Assembly: GCF_030936135.1 (NCBI RefSeq)
Contig: NC_082595.1
Location: 75,984,135 to 76,048,134, forward strand
DNA: 64,000 nt
From: Gavia stellata
Lineage: Eukaryota > Chordata > Aves > Gaviiformes > Gaviidae
Reading direction: 5' to 3'
The translations under genes were made by a program, and so were the position numbers. Within the stretch, counting starts at the first letter, position 1, and each line of letters starts with the position of its first letter. Of the stretch, positions 53,501 to 64,000 are shown in pieces. Under the pieces are notes generated by a model. That model had not been told where the DNA came from and made no database searches. It saw nothing but the letters and a program-made list of their open reading frames with translations.

Positions 53501-56500
53501 CAAAATTCTATAACTGAAGCAGGGAAAAGAGTTCTCTTTAAAAGCCACTTTAATTTTTCATGTTACTGTTAACTTCCAAGAAGTTTCCAAGAAGTATCTG
53601 TCCCTTCAAACCCCTTAATGGATAACTGTCTCCAACCTGAAATGCGGAAGGAGGGTGCAGGAATGGAGTCCCATGTTGAAACAGCCCTCTGTTCAAAAAC
53701 CCTTCAGCAGGCAGAGGTCATGGGATTGGACCTCTTGTTGACCCCCTTAATCCTAGGCTGTAATGTAATCTTTCTGTGCCATATGGTGTTTTAACAGACT
53801 TAGATTGGAGCATATGAAAATTGCCAGAAAAGGTATGGTTGTGACTAGTACTCTTCATTTCAGGAATATACCTTTTTAATACATGTTTTCTTCTAAGCTA
53901 AACCTTTCTTTCATGCTGTGTCCAAAGAAAGGCCACAGGTTAGATCCTAACTTCTGATGCTTTGCAGAAATTTAATAGTAGCCATCTGCTTCTGACATAG
54001 CTTGCATATCGGTGTATTGTTCTACTTTATTTCTGCCCTCTGTCACTGATTGCATGCCTGGCCTCAGGCAAATGACTTAACATCTGTTTCATTTTTTCTG
54101 CACCTATGATCTAATGAACAAAACATCTGCAGAAGTCATTTGGTGCACTCAAATAGATCGTCAGTACATGAAACCTATCAGGTTTGAGAATAAATTGTAG
54201 TAAAATTGATGATAGGAAGAGAGCAAAAGAGCTGTCAGGCAAAATAATCTCCAGGAACACAAAAATCAGTAGGTATAATCCTGCAAAGAAATGGAGGCTC
54301 TTTTTGTTCTTAAGTGATGGGAAGCATTTTGATCAAAAGTTGAGCTGATTTTGATCCACGGGCTGTAATTGCTTTCTGTGCAAGGCAGGTGGAATTCAAA
54401 AGAAGAGGAACGAGGTGTGTTAAATGACTTGTCCGGGAGCATATAGTGAACTTGTGGCATCTTAGGCATAAAACATAAGGTGTTTTGTTGGATTTTTTTC
54501 TCCACTTGTATTTTGGTTTATGTCATACAGTAAATTGACTATTTGCCTATTGGCTATCTGGCTTATTGTTCCACTGTTTCTTTAACAAAATGCACATCAG
54601 CTTTATAAGAGATTTTATGGCAGTTTGCTTTAGCTGACCTATTGATTCTTTAAAAGTTTCTCAGAAGGAAAGACCTCCAAAGAGCTTGAATATTGTAGTG
54701 CTGGTTTGTCATTTTATGGACACAGTCCAAAGTGTTTATTGTTAACTCATGAGATGAAAAGATGCTTATCTTAATTTAGTTAAGAGATGCAGCTTTAGCA
54801 AAGATCTTCAAAAGATGCTGGACTGTTACGCTAATCCATGGGTGTGAGACGAAGCCTTGATGTGGGTGTTATTAAACACCTGACTACCTGTCCCAGAGAC
54901 AGAATTGTACTGGTTATTGAGCAACACATATACGTATTGATGGTTCTTGCAGCTTGCCTGTGTGTCTGGGAACTCCAGGATCTGTGGGAGTCACTTTTCT
55001 CTCATTAAGCCTCTCTCCAGCTTTGACAGATATTAGTATCTTTTTATATAAAATTGACAAAATCTGCCTCCTCTTCTTGAGACCTGAAGTAGGCTAAATC
55101 ACGTCCAGACACTGAGAAGGGTATTCATTAATGGATACATGGAAGTCTGCAGTTTGGCAACAGTAAGTTGTGCAGTCCCTTTGGGAAACTGCAGAGTCTG
55201 CAATGCAGATCTGCGGCACTCTTCTGCTACTCTGCTGCTTTTTTGCTTCTGCTGTAATCTCTCCTAAAATGTTGACCGGTCCAATTATGGCTGTGACAAA
55301 CTTACTCTGAGGAGAGATGCATTCATTTCCCCAATAGTTTGGAGAGGTGGAGAAAAACACCATGCAGGGCTGTAGCATTGCTCTGTACTGCTCGTTCTCC
55401 TGATTCCCCTTTCTCTTGCTTGTCTAACAGTATGTGTGTATTTGGGAAGGGAAACTACTGCTGTATTAACTTTTCCTCTTCTGTCTCCCCTGGGGACTGA
55501 GGGGGCTGGTGTGGTTATTTCACACCATGTTAAGGTAAGAAAGTCTGATTTGCCATCAGATGAGTCCTGAAAGACCAGGTGAGCTTCTTACAAATAGATG
55601 TGTTGTGACATTGCCTGCTCTCCTTGCTGGTGGTGCCATTTCCAACTCTTTTTTTTTGTTTTGTTTTTCATTCTCTATGTGATTCACCATCTGGAATATG
55701 TTCTGGTCCCACCCTTGCATTACAAGCTAGGTGACTTATGATGCCAGGAACTAGACTTGCTGCTATGCTTTGGGATCTGGAAGGGAGTCCCCACCACCAC
55801 CATACCCCCGTATCATAGTATTAGCAAATTGCTACACAGAGCTTCTGGGCTTTACCTGGTACAACAATATCCTGATTTCAGCAGGAAGCCATACTTATAT
55901 TGCATCTTGGGCAAGATTCACTGTGATGGGTGGATTAGAAAAAGACTTTGGGTGTGTAGCACTGCCCTGTTGGGTAGATGGGTTATATCTCTGCAGCTTG
56001 TGTGACTCACGTGGTCTCATTTCTTCTATTCCCTGAATGGCACAGAGCCACTGAGGGAATGCTGCTTTCTGGAGAGGGTTACTGAGCAGGCCAGAAGAAG
56101 CTGAGGGGAATATTTCTTTAAGGGATGTGAAATCTGTACCGCACCAAGCTTGTAAAAGTGATTTGATATCTTCCCACACATATGCCTGTGGTATTGAAAG
56201 AATTTTTTATAAGGTTTCAACCTTTGCAACTTCATTTTATCATAATGTTCCTGCCTCATCGTTCTGACCACATCAAAGTGTTGCCTCATTAGTATGGGAA
56301 GTCCTGTGGTAGTCTTCTCCCGCAAAGCTTAGGATAGAGAATGAGGACACAGACTCCCTATGTTTAACTGGTAAACTGTTCAGAGATGGCAAAGCTTTTA
56401 ATTACATTTTTTGCAGTTGTGATTTGTAAGCAGTAGATTCAGAATGATACTTCAATGTCCAGAATAGATGAGTGGAGTATTGTTTTTGTTGTTGTTCTCA

Positions 56501-59500
56501 TACCATCAGATGTCTGATGACTCTACCTCAGCATATACCAGGATTTGGGGAAGGAAGAGGTATCCTTCTCTTGCAGAAGATTGGTGGAGATAACTTGATT
56601 CTATTCAGCTTGGACTCACTAAAACTTCTGTCTTTTCTTTTTTTCATGCAGATAGCTGCTGCTTTATGGTGGTATTATGTCTCTAAAGGAATTGAATATT
56701 TGGATACAGTATTCTTCATCCTGAGGAAGAAATTTAACCAAATTAGTTTCCTTCATGTCTATCACCATTTCACCATGTTCACCTTGTGGTGGATTGGTAT
56801 TAAGTGGGTTGCAGGTGGACAAGGTGAGTTCCCTTCCTCCCATACCCTTTTGACTGGACACAAGGGAGAATTATTATTGTTTGGGAGCAATGGGAAAAAG
56901 TTTTCGTAGAGTTAATACTATAATATACAAGACTGTTTAAATAGCACTGAAGCAGTGCAGTAGCTGTAGTGCATACAGTCTTCCTCTGTGGGAAACATGG
57001 GGGAGGAAAAGATAACAGGGCAATAATCTAATGAATTGCAAAACTTTTTTTTTTTTCCTCATGGGCATCAATTGCAAGCCTGATGTTATGTCTTCAAAAT
57101 TATCCTTGTTCTGTATGAAATAGAAAGATGAACATGTCTCGCCTAACTTAAATTTTTGCAGATACGGAGAACTGCAAAATCTAATTACAGGCCACAATCT
57201 GTGTGCATATGTAATGAAGTTAATGGAGGCGTTATTTTGGCATTGTATCTGAGTTTGGGGTTTGCTTTCTTTTTTATAAAGAGGCATGCATAAAATTCTG
57301 AAACCTTCCCTTGAAGGTGAGCTAATAAATCTGTGAATTAACTTTTAAAGCCTATTCATAATGACACAAGTTTATAATTTGTTATCAGCCTTTTTTTTCC
57401 TTGCTTCCTTTCTAAAGACCCCATCAAAGAATTTTATTCCATTGTACTTGCCACATCCTCCCTTGCCTGCATTATACCCTTGTTCCTGTTGTTTTGCCTT
57501 GTCTTTCTCAAATTATAAGCTCTACAGAGCTGAGGGTTCAGGGAAAATATCTCGTTTTGTTTGTAATGTGCTTTGTAGGCTGAAGACACTGAAAGTAACA
57601 TATAGTAAACACCACACCAAAGTAATATTTTGGGTTTTTTTCTCAAACCACACTAATACTTAATGCATGGAGGTTTTATGCTTTCATTTACTATACATAT
57701 CTTGTACTGAATGGTTACTTATATTCAAAAGAAGAAATATTTAAAATTAGTATCTGCAACTATCCTTGAGTGTCTCCCAAGTAATCTGCAGAATGCAGGT
57801 ACTCAACCAGACATTTCATGATCTTTATTGGCTACTGCACCCATAAAATAAGTTTATTGGCAACTGGATGCTTACTTGTAGTCTTGCTTAGAAGTTCCCT
57901 GGATATCTCAAAATGACTTCTCACTTGTTGCCTTTTCATGCTAAATATCAGTAGTTTTCAATACAATTGCAACTATTTCCAAATTTATTTCAAGTTTTGG
58001 TGTTCTTGCACTGCCTTTTAGTTTCTAGTCCCTGCAAAAGGAAAAGCAACAGTTGCTCTACTGCATAAATGTGGGTAGATCTATGTTCTTCTGTTTTCTA
58101 GTTGGTAGCACATTGCTTACATAGACAGATCTATTATAAACTAGACCCTATTATAACTAACTGGGTCTAGACCACAGGGGCATCTGAGCAGTTTGATGTC
58201 AGCAGCTATTGTCTGTATTGCCCTGATCTTATACATTAGAGCCTTTTTGAACCTCTCTGGCAGTATAAGAATACTTAACAAGACATAATTTGTTTCTGTT
58301 AAATGGCTGCTACTCTCTTCAGAGCAAAGAGATCTTAATGCAAATGAGAACTGTCATCTTTGTTTCCAGCATGGATCATTCTGGAAAAAGTTACAGTATA
58401 CATTTATATATTTAAGAATGCTGGATATTTTCAGTCATAAATAAGTAAACTAAAGATGAGCAATTTAGACAAATTCACTCAGCAATGCCCTTAAACGTCT
58501 TATACCCACAAGTGAAGTTTTGCTCTGTATGATTAAATAGGCCAAAAAAAAAATCAGACTTCCACATGAGTTTCCTTGACTTCTTGCTGAGAAGTGAACC
58601 TTGTGGATTTAAATACAGTTTAAAGGATTTAAGTTCAGAACCTGGTACTTCATACTTTACATTATCAAATACAGCTTTTAATAATCCTTTAGCAAAACAG
58701 TTGTAGTTACACTACATCCATGTGATTTATGTCCGTTCAACAAAAATCTCGTGAAAAGCCTTTGCATAAGTAGTTCCATGAAAGATGTGGTGTATGGCTT
58801 CCATGAACAGCTGTTTGCGTCAGCACATGTTGGCAGTCAGGTTTATACTATACTATTGAATATTTCAAAAATGGAATCCTGGCACGTCCTGTGCTTTGTA
58901 ATTTTTACTATCATATGAATAATACTAAGAAAGACTTCTCTCTTTTGCAAAATTATATGATAATCTTCCCTTCTGTTCCTGGACAGCTTTTTTTGGAGCT
59001 CAGATGAATGCATTTATTCATGTTATTATGTACATGTATTATGGATTAGCTGCCTGTGGCCCTAAATTTCAGAAATACCTGTGGTGGAAACGATACTTGA
59101 CCATATTGCAATTGGTAAGTAAAATTTCTGTCTTTATCTCAGAAGGTATTGCCTCTGAGTGGATTTGCATTTGCAGAGCTTTGAAACAGATGCTGCTCCT
59201 TCCAAAAGTTCTTAGCTGTCTGATATTCACAGCTCAAGTTAGAATATTTCCTAGAGATGGAAGTATTTATTTAATTTCTAAAAAAATACGCAGCATAGAT
59301 AAGAGGTGTGTGTAAAGTCTAATACTACTTTACTGGTTAGTTCAAATGAATTGCAAAAACCTGTTCAAAAGGTAGAGAAAAATCCAGATCTCTTAATGTC
59401 TTTTCATTTTCCTATTTCTGAAAACTGGTGCCAAGTACTGCAATAAATTTTATGTCCCTGGTCAAGCATATGTGTGCATGCATGATGTGACAGCCAAATA

Positions 59501-59899
59501 CATCTTCCCTACTGCATCCCAATTTAGCAGTTTTCATCAACTTAATGCATCGGCATATATTGGTGCAGTCAAACCTACAGAATATATCCAGACGTTTTTG
59601 ATTCTATATTTTCTGTCTTTCAGGTGCAGTTCCATGTGACTATTGGCCACACAGCCTTGTCTATTTATATTGATTGTCCTTTCCCTAAATGGATGCACTG
59701 GAGTGTAATTTTCTATGCTGTCACCTTCATTTTCCTGTTTGGTAACTTCTACTATCGGACATATAAGCTGCCCAAGGAACCTGTAAAGAATGGCAAAATA
59801 GCAAATGGTGCTGTTGCAAATGGAGTAAGCAAACCAGAAAATAATGCAGTGGTGGAAAATGGAAAAAGGCAGAAAAAGGGAAAAGCAAAAGGAGAGTAA
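29439..59899 (+). CDS. ELOVL4: ELOVL4, very-long-chain fatty acid elongase 4 (six coding exons)
   Basis: Multipass ER enzyme that condenses malonyl-CoA with acyl-CoA, the rate-limiting step of each two-carbon elongation cycle; ELOVL4 makes saturated and polyunsaturated chains of C28 and longer. Joining exons 29439-29538, 46648-46835, 49889-49969, 56652-56823, 58987-59114 and 59624-59899 gives 314 residues without a stop, the length I recall for human ELOVL4. Visible features: sequon NDT at Asn20; KxxExxDT (135-142); QxxFLHxxHH containing the HVYHH box (153-162); NxxxHxxMYxYY (188-199); TxxQxxQ (219-225); about seven hydrophobic segments from residue 48 to 268; hydrophilic Asn/Lys tail; C-terminal KAKGE, a KXKXX ER-retrieval signal. 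Intron phases are 1,0,0,1,0, all GT-AG. The ATG has an accATGg context. Residue 163 is Phe where I recall Cys in human. No sign of pseudogenisation. Confidence 0.98.
30454..30474 (+). repeat. Homopolymer T tract followed by AG
   Basis: Twenty-one consecutive T bases followed directly by AG, about 0.9 kb into intron 1. It is a length-variable homopolymer and at the same time looks like a strong polypyrimidine tract with an acceptor AG. Confidence 0.9.
31792..31980. repeat. Degenerate tandem repeat in intron 1
   Basis: Related phrases recur in the same order. 'gcagtgaagttgctcaaca' at 31793, 'gcagcaaagttgctcaaca' at 31882 and a weaker 'cagcaaaattacacaataa' at 31954 are each tied to a 'gcatgcaa...cattgcctaat' or 'ccatgcaatagcattacaca' phrase. 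Spacing is about 89 then 72 bases. No transposon family was recognised. Confidence 0.6.
38688..38720 (+). repeat. GGTT-rich low-complexity patch
   Basis: About 33 bases composed only of G and T (runs of ggttggtt and t-tracts) in intron 1. Simple sequence; no function implied. Confidence 0.8.
43266..43290 (+). other. G-quadruplex-type run in intron 1
   Basis: Five G-runs of three or more separated by one to four bases between 43266 and 43290, on the coding strand. This meets the usual G3N1-7 pattern with very short loops, so a quadruplex could form in DNA or in the nascent RNA. It is about 3.4 kb upstream of exon 2. Function is unknown. Confidence 0.6.
46648..46835 (+). CDS. ELOVL4: ELOVL4 coding exon 2
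   Basis: Encodes residues 34-96, from [13 protein letters not shown] through the first two hydrophobic segments to NFFIFKE. The conserved LGPKWMK and EPFQLR loop lies between them. The acceptor is an unusual run of nine C followed by AG; the donor is AAAGAG|GTGTGT (phase 0). The open frame runs on into the intron for about 90 bases, so read-through would add unrelated residues. Confidence 0.97.
46836..49888 (+). other. ELOVL4 intron 2 (about 3.05 kb)
   Basis: Phase-0 intron, T-rich on the coding strand. The longest open frames (about 100 codons at 48635-48949 minus and 49003-49329 plus) are unrecognised and taken as chance. No repeat was recognised. Confidence 0.85.
49889..49969 (+). CDS. 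ELOVL4: ELOVL4 coding exon 3
   Basis: An 81-base exon, too short to show as an open frame on its own. It encodes residues 97-123: [14 protein letters not shown] followed by [13 protein letters not shown]. The acceptor is ATTTTCAG, the donor AGG|GTGAGT, both phase 0. The GYSY and VDYS elements and the EVR before the exon 4 IAAALWW match ELOVL4 order. Being a multiple of three, its skipping would delete 27 residues without a frameshift. Confidence 0.97.
49970..56651 (+). other. ELOVL4 intron 3 (about 6.7 kb)
   Basis: Phase-0 intron. It includes an A/C simple stretch near 51725 and an 11-base near-tandem 'ttccaagaag' pair near 53574-53595. No exon, RNA gene or transposon was recognised. Confidence 0.85.
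56652..56823 (+). CDS. ELOVL4: ELOVL4 coding exon 4 (catalytic histidine box)
   Basis: Encodes residues 124-180 and one base of codon 181. It contains KGIEYLDT (135-142), ILRKKFNQ (146-153) and the catalytic HVYHH box at residues 158-162 (bases 56754-56768), then [18 protein letters not shown]. The acceptor is TTTTCATGCAG and the donor CAAG|GTGAGT (phase 1). Codon 163 is TTC (Phe), discussed in the findings. Confidence 0.98.
56824..58986 (+). other. ELOVL4 intron 4 (about 2.2 kb)
   Basis: Phase-1 intron. Nothing beyond splice signals was recognised. Confidence 0.85.
58987..59114 (+). CDS. ELOVL4: ELOVL4 coding exon 5
   Basis: Encodes the rest of codon 181 to residue 223: [20 protein letters not shown], then [20 protein letters not shown] and LQL. 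It carries the NxxxHxxMYxYY motif and the first half of TxxQxxQ. The acceptor is CCTGGACAG and the donor TTG|GTAAGT (phase 0). Confidence 0.98.
59115..59623 (+). other. ELOVL4 intron 5 (509 bases)
   Basis: Shortest intron, phase 0, ending in a good polypyrimidine tract TTTTCTGTCTTTCAG. It contains an AATAAA at about 59443; premature polyadenylation there would remove exon 6 and with it the ER-retrieval tail. Confidence 0.9.
59624..59899 (+). CDS. ELOVL4: ELOVL4 terminal coding exon 6
   Basis: Encodes residues 224-314 and the TAA stop. It starts [20 protein letters not shown], contains the last hydrophobic segment (about 250-268), then a hydrophilic tail with repeated Asn-Gly pairs (279-290, 302-303) and a basic end, QKKGKAKGE. 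The terminal KAKGE fits KXKXX ER retrieval. In human ELOVL4, frameshifts in this exon that remove the signal cause Stargardt-like macular dystrophy; here the exon is intact. Acceptor CTGTCTTTCAG is followed by GTGCAG, so a second AG lies six bases downstream. Confidence 0.98.
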   Translation: MQFHVTIGHTALSIYIDCPFPKWMHWSVIFYAVTFIFLFGNFYYRTYKLPKEPVKNGKIANGAVANGVSKPENNAVVENGKRQKKGKAKGE

Positions 59900-62800
59900 C
59901 TTGATCCAGGCCTTAACCATTGTTGGCAGTGAGGAACCTCCAGTTTGGTTTATAAAAGGAAGAAAAAAACCCTATCTGTACCAATTAACCTTAGGTTACT
60001 GAAGAGCTAGAACACAGATATTTTCATTATTTATGAAGTTTGTTTTAAGAACAACACTAAAGTTGAATTTGTATTGTAATTATGTAATTATCATGCATCT
60101 GGTCTCTGTGTAAACTTGTAGACTGCTGGTGTTGGTGAATGTAAGGAAGAATTGCAGTTGATTCCGTGTTTAGCAGTCCAAAAATTAATACTACCATTGA
60201 TACAGGCAGTTTTGTTGGCACCCACATTTCTTTGGGGGAGGGAGGGTAAGGAAGTAGCATTTGGATAGTTGTGTTTTCTTTCCAGAAAATTATTAAATTT
60301 CAAATTATGATGTATTATCTAATCAGAACGTGCAACTTTTCTTGCCCTCCTTAGAGACTATCTCCAGACACATTATGTTTATGTGCTGTCAGAACAGAGT
60401 TTGACTTTTCAGACATTACTTGATTTACTCGAGTGTCTGTTACAGGGTTTTTTGTGTTTTTTTTTCTCTTGTGGAAATATACCTACCTCTTCATCTGCTG
60501 AAAGAATATTGAGCATTAAATAACTGGTTTCTGAAATATGGAGTCCTCTAATATAAATATCCGCTAACACTAATTCAGGAGAAAATATGATTTCCTGTGG
60601 GAGTAAAAGGGATTTTTGGAGGTATTTTTTGGTCAAGTCATCAATAACCTTTTTCAATGTAAACTTAAATTTTGGAGTGGTACTTTTAGCATAGCTAAGT
60701 GAAGAAAACATTTTAAGAATGTATAAATATGAAACAATACATTGCTTGAAGCAAGCAGTAAAAGTAGGCTTGTTGTCCGTGACCTGCATTAAACCTGTGG
60801 TGCTGACTGATACTGAAAATGGTGAGATAATATTACGGTGGAGAGAAAACAACAATATGTAATTCCATTTAGAAATGCTGTGTGTATGCATAGTCATGCT
60901 AACTACAAGACGGTCACTTTATTGGGAGAGAGAATTCAGTTCAAAAGTACTGAATGCAGCAAACAAAATGTTGAAAATGCTGCTACTGCTTGATACCCGT
61001 CAAAACTCTACTTGTTTAGACACTTGCACACAAAGTATTGTTAGTAGTCAGGCCACCATTTTAATGTGAATGTCAGAGATGGGCTTCTGAAACACTATTC
61101 ACAAAATATTCTTGGCTGTTTTCAACCTAATTGACAAAGTGATTCTGCTAATCATTTTTTAGTCAAAAGTGCTAAAATAAGTAGAAGCCTTTTAGATGGC
61201 TTTTCATCTTATGTGATAAGTTAATGGACTTCTTACTGCTCCTTTTGTGAAGAAAATAAGAAAAGAGTTATTCTCCTTCCAAATAATGTGATTACTAAGA
61301 GAGATGTTTTGAGCTGCTCGGCATGCAATGAATATAAGACGGGGTGGAATTAGAAACCATATACCTGAACTCCCATGTTCCTTGCTCATCACTGCAAGAG
61401 CTGCGTTATTGCTGTCTAAATGCATTCCTCCCAGCTCTGGTCAAAAACATATTAATATTTAGTGACAAACTTGCATCTAGCAAGTGATATCATTGTTGCA
61501 GGAAAAAAGTGCATGGAGCTGTAGGTGTAAAGTGTGTGACATGTTTAATAGTTTTTACATCTCAATTATCCATTTGTCTGTTTATAATATGCAAACAGGT
61601 CACATCTGTATCTCAGGTTTGTCTCTTGTCTTTATACTAAAAACTGTCTAAACCCAAAAAACAGGTCCTAGAAAAAAGAGGTGGATATAATCTGTTCTAT
61701 TCAGAAATAATTCCTAATGCTGGAGGTGATTCAGCTGGAAGATAGTTCATCCATAATCTCCACCACTGTGGATTTTATGGCAGGATATAGGATTGTGAAA
61801 GAATGTCTCTGCTGAACTGCTGTGCATGTGACAATTAAGTTTCCTATCTGCTGTATCTTGTGATTCTTCCAGCCTTTGTACTGATGCTTTTTGCATTTGC
61901 ATAACTGTGTATTTATGTAGTGTGGCATGGGGAATAGGGATGGTGGTCTACCCTTCCTTCTTGGACAAATACCACTACCCTTAACCAAGCCAAAATGCTG
62001 GCTGACTAGGTAACTCTGGAATGGCTAAAGGAGCAAATAATTACAAAGCAAGCTAGCAGATTTACAGCACACCTGCTACTCCAAGGTAATGGCTGGTGTG
62101 AATACACTTACCCTACTGTAAATTCAAGGTAGCTTACCCCACTTTGATTAAAGGGTAGCTTCTTTCTATTTGCCATGGGATGTGGGCAGCTAACTTGTAA
62201 ATCTGTATCATTCCTTGTCTTGTGTTAAATCGGTTGTTTGCTCTGTCTTTCCTTCAGTAAGCCAGATCAGATAAACTGATACTTTTAATGTGATCTAGCT
62301 CTGAAAGAGCATACTGAGAAGTATTCCAGTATAGGTTCAATTATGTCTTTGCTACACCTTGTAAAGTAAGAATTATGTCGTGCATGTTGGCAAATATTTA
62401 AATAACTGAAAATCAAATCTTCTCTCCCCTCATCGTGCATGGAAGCTGCTGAAAGTTGTTAACAACTTGAACATTATTGGCAGAACTTGAGTAGAATCCT
62501 ACCCTCAAACTCTGGGGCACTTGGTAACTTTTAGGAAAAAATGAAACAATGCATTGTGAGAATGCATACATTCATACACATCATGTGGCCTGGCCCTGTG
62601 GGTAAAACCAGTTTGAGAGACTGGCATTTCATGGAAACAAAATCAGTTATTAAATTGCTGGAACACTGCTATTTTGAGTCCATCTTCTGCAATATGGCTT
62701 TCCTAGGTCTATTTATGTTCTAGGTGATTGTTCATGTGACTTGAGTCCCATTATGATCTTGAATATAATGGCCTTATTAAATGTGCATTTTTGTAGGCGT

Positions 62801-62990
62801 GGTCTTGAGTGCAATACTTCTGTTTCTGAATACAGAATACAGAAATACAGGGCTGAACTTGTACAGCTTTATCTTTTTCAAAATTGAGGCGATGATGCAT
62901 ATGTGAGATACTGCCAGATTCATTAAAGTCATCGAGTCCAAGGCAACTCATAATTTTGCCATGAAAGTAATAAAATATATGTATAATGTG
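59900..62990 (+). other. Probable ELOVL4 3' UTR
   Basis: AT-rich, repeat-free sequence from the stop codon to the first canonical polyadenylation signal. Only ATTAAA variants occur before that (for example 60292-60297 and near 60515), so shorter isoforms are possible. A 162-codon open frame on the opposite strand (60409-60897) has no recognisable product. The 3' limit is inferred from signals, not from transcript data. Confidence 0.5.
62969..62974 (+). terminator. Candidate polyadenylation signal of ELOVL4
   Basis: AATAAA is the first canonical hexamer after the stop codon, 3.07 kb downstream. A GT-rich element 'tgtgtgtgtttgc' follows within about 20 bases, the expected arrangement for cleavage and polyadenylation. 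Further AATAAA copies at 63257 and 63547 are alternatives. Confidence 0.45.
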
Positions 62991-64000
62991 TGTGTTTGCT
63001 ATACACAGAACTGAAATTTAAATTATAAAATCTACTTTTCATGGTATTTTTTTTCTAAATGCTTCCAATTTATTTAAAAGTGAAATTCAAACCATTTGGA
63101 AATTTTTGCCAATGAAAGATACTTTTTAGCTAACAGTTCTGAAGCTCTTGGACCAGAGTCTCATAATTATTTGATGCCATGTAAGTAATACTATTTCATT
63201 AGCCTCATCTCTAGCAGTGACAGTTGTTGGATTCTTTTAGCCCTGTGTCAGTGTAAAATAAATACAAATTATCTATATATGTGTGTGTATATGCGTACAC
63301 ATACATTGTGTGTGTGTGTATATATATATGGGTTCTTAGCAGGTTCTTTCAATATGTGAAGTAAATTATATTTCTTTAATGTGAAGTTGGCAGGAGCTAA
63401 TAGAACAGTTCCTACAGCTCAAGCAGTAAAATGAAGCAGTTTTCATTGATCCATAGATCCGATGTCAGTCTTGCAGACATAAATAGTATTTGTCAGTCAT
63501 TTTAGATGTAGGATGGCAGACAAGCCAGAGCCATTTCTCCCAGTGTAATAAATATTTTGAAGCATCAGTTGTAGATTCTGAGGGGAGGGACCTCAACTCA
63601 GAGGAGCTGAGGAATTACGCTGCTTTATAGTAAGGATCATTTTAGGAAACAGTACGAGTAACTTGCTTCAGGTAAGTCTTTGAAGTCATTGCAATCAAAT
63701 TCTCTGTTTAACAAAACACTTTTTAAATAAATGTATTTTTAAATAAATAAATGTCTGTAGGTTGAAAAGCATGGCCTATTTGATTACATGACCGTTAACT
63801 ACTTCCAGCTCCAGATCAGGAGAAAAAGATGAAGGCAAAATAAAAATGCTGCACATTTTTTTTCAGGTTAACCTTAGGGCACGTTTCTTCAGAGTAAGCG
63901 CTTGACCTCCGTGTGCTGGGGAGGCAGGTAAGAAAGGAGTAGATAGCTATTGTGCTGAAAGGTCTCACTCCTAAAATAGCTTATGAGCATACTTGCCGTC
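62991..64000. other. Downstream flank without recognised genes
   Basis: AT-rich sequence with several AATAAA-like strings near 63720-63760. No exon of a neighbouring gene was recognised up to the window end. Confidence 0.55.
63273..63330. repeat. Compound TA/TG microsatellite
   Basis: Alternating purine-pyrimidine tract: (TA)n, then (TG)n, an interrupted middle with 'atgcgtacacatac', then (TG)n and (TA)n. It is likely length-polymorphic. Confidence 0.9.

Noticed and set aside
1..64000. CRISPR arrays, bacterial operons, tRNA or rRNA genes
   Set aside because: The sequence is vertebrate. No regularly spaced repeats, ribosome-binding-site-linked gene runs or RNA gene cores were seen.

Overview
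The window is vertebrate nuclear DNA, almost certainly from a bird. It holds one split protein-coding gene with GT-AG introns and a CpG-island promoter. Its only recognisable interspersed repeats are CR1 LINE fragments and one bird-type dispersed repeat. Copies carrying an (AATAG)n-type CR1 end suggest a lineage outside the chicken group, but that is a weak inference.

Layout: positions 1-29,000 are intergenic. I found no exon there. CR1 fragments lie at about 6.9-9.4, 14.6-14.9, 19.5 and 19.9-21.9 kb. The 7.8-8.6 kb repeat carries a younger CR1 end nested inside it. A perfect 43-bp tandem duplication lies at 13.8 kb and a small GC-rich islet at 26.4-26.7 kb. A CpG island at about 28.98-29.9 kb contains the promoter and first exon of ELOVL4.

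ELOVL4 runs on the + strand from ATG at 29439 to TAA at 59899 in six coding exons: 29439-29538, 46648-46835, 49889-49969, 56652-56823, 58987-59114 and 59624-59899. The spliced reading frame is open and encodes 314 residues, the length I recall for the human protein. It keeps the four ELO-family motifs, the HXXHH box, an N-glycosylation sequon at Asn20 and a C-terminal KXKXX ER-retrieval signal. The product is the ER condensing enzyme that starts each elongation cycle for very-long-chain saturated and polyunsaturated fatty acids, important in retina, skin, brain and testis.

Downstream, about 3.1 kb of AT-rich sequence lacking recognised repeats is the likely 3' UTR. It ends near the first canonical AATAAA (62969), which is followed by a GT-rich element. 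The last kilobase holds a TA/TG microsatellite and no gene. I see no unknown multi-gene system. The points worth a second look are small: a Phe right after the catalytic histidine box, an open in-frame CUG-containing leader, a palindromic CLEAR/E-box in the promoter, a possible 6-nt tandem acceptor at exon 6, and unexplained repeats and composition in intron 1.
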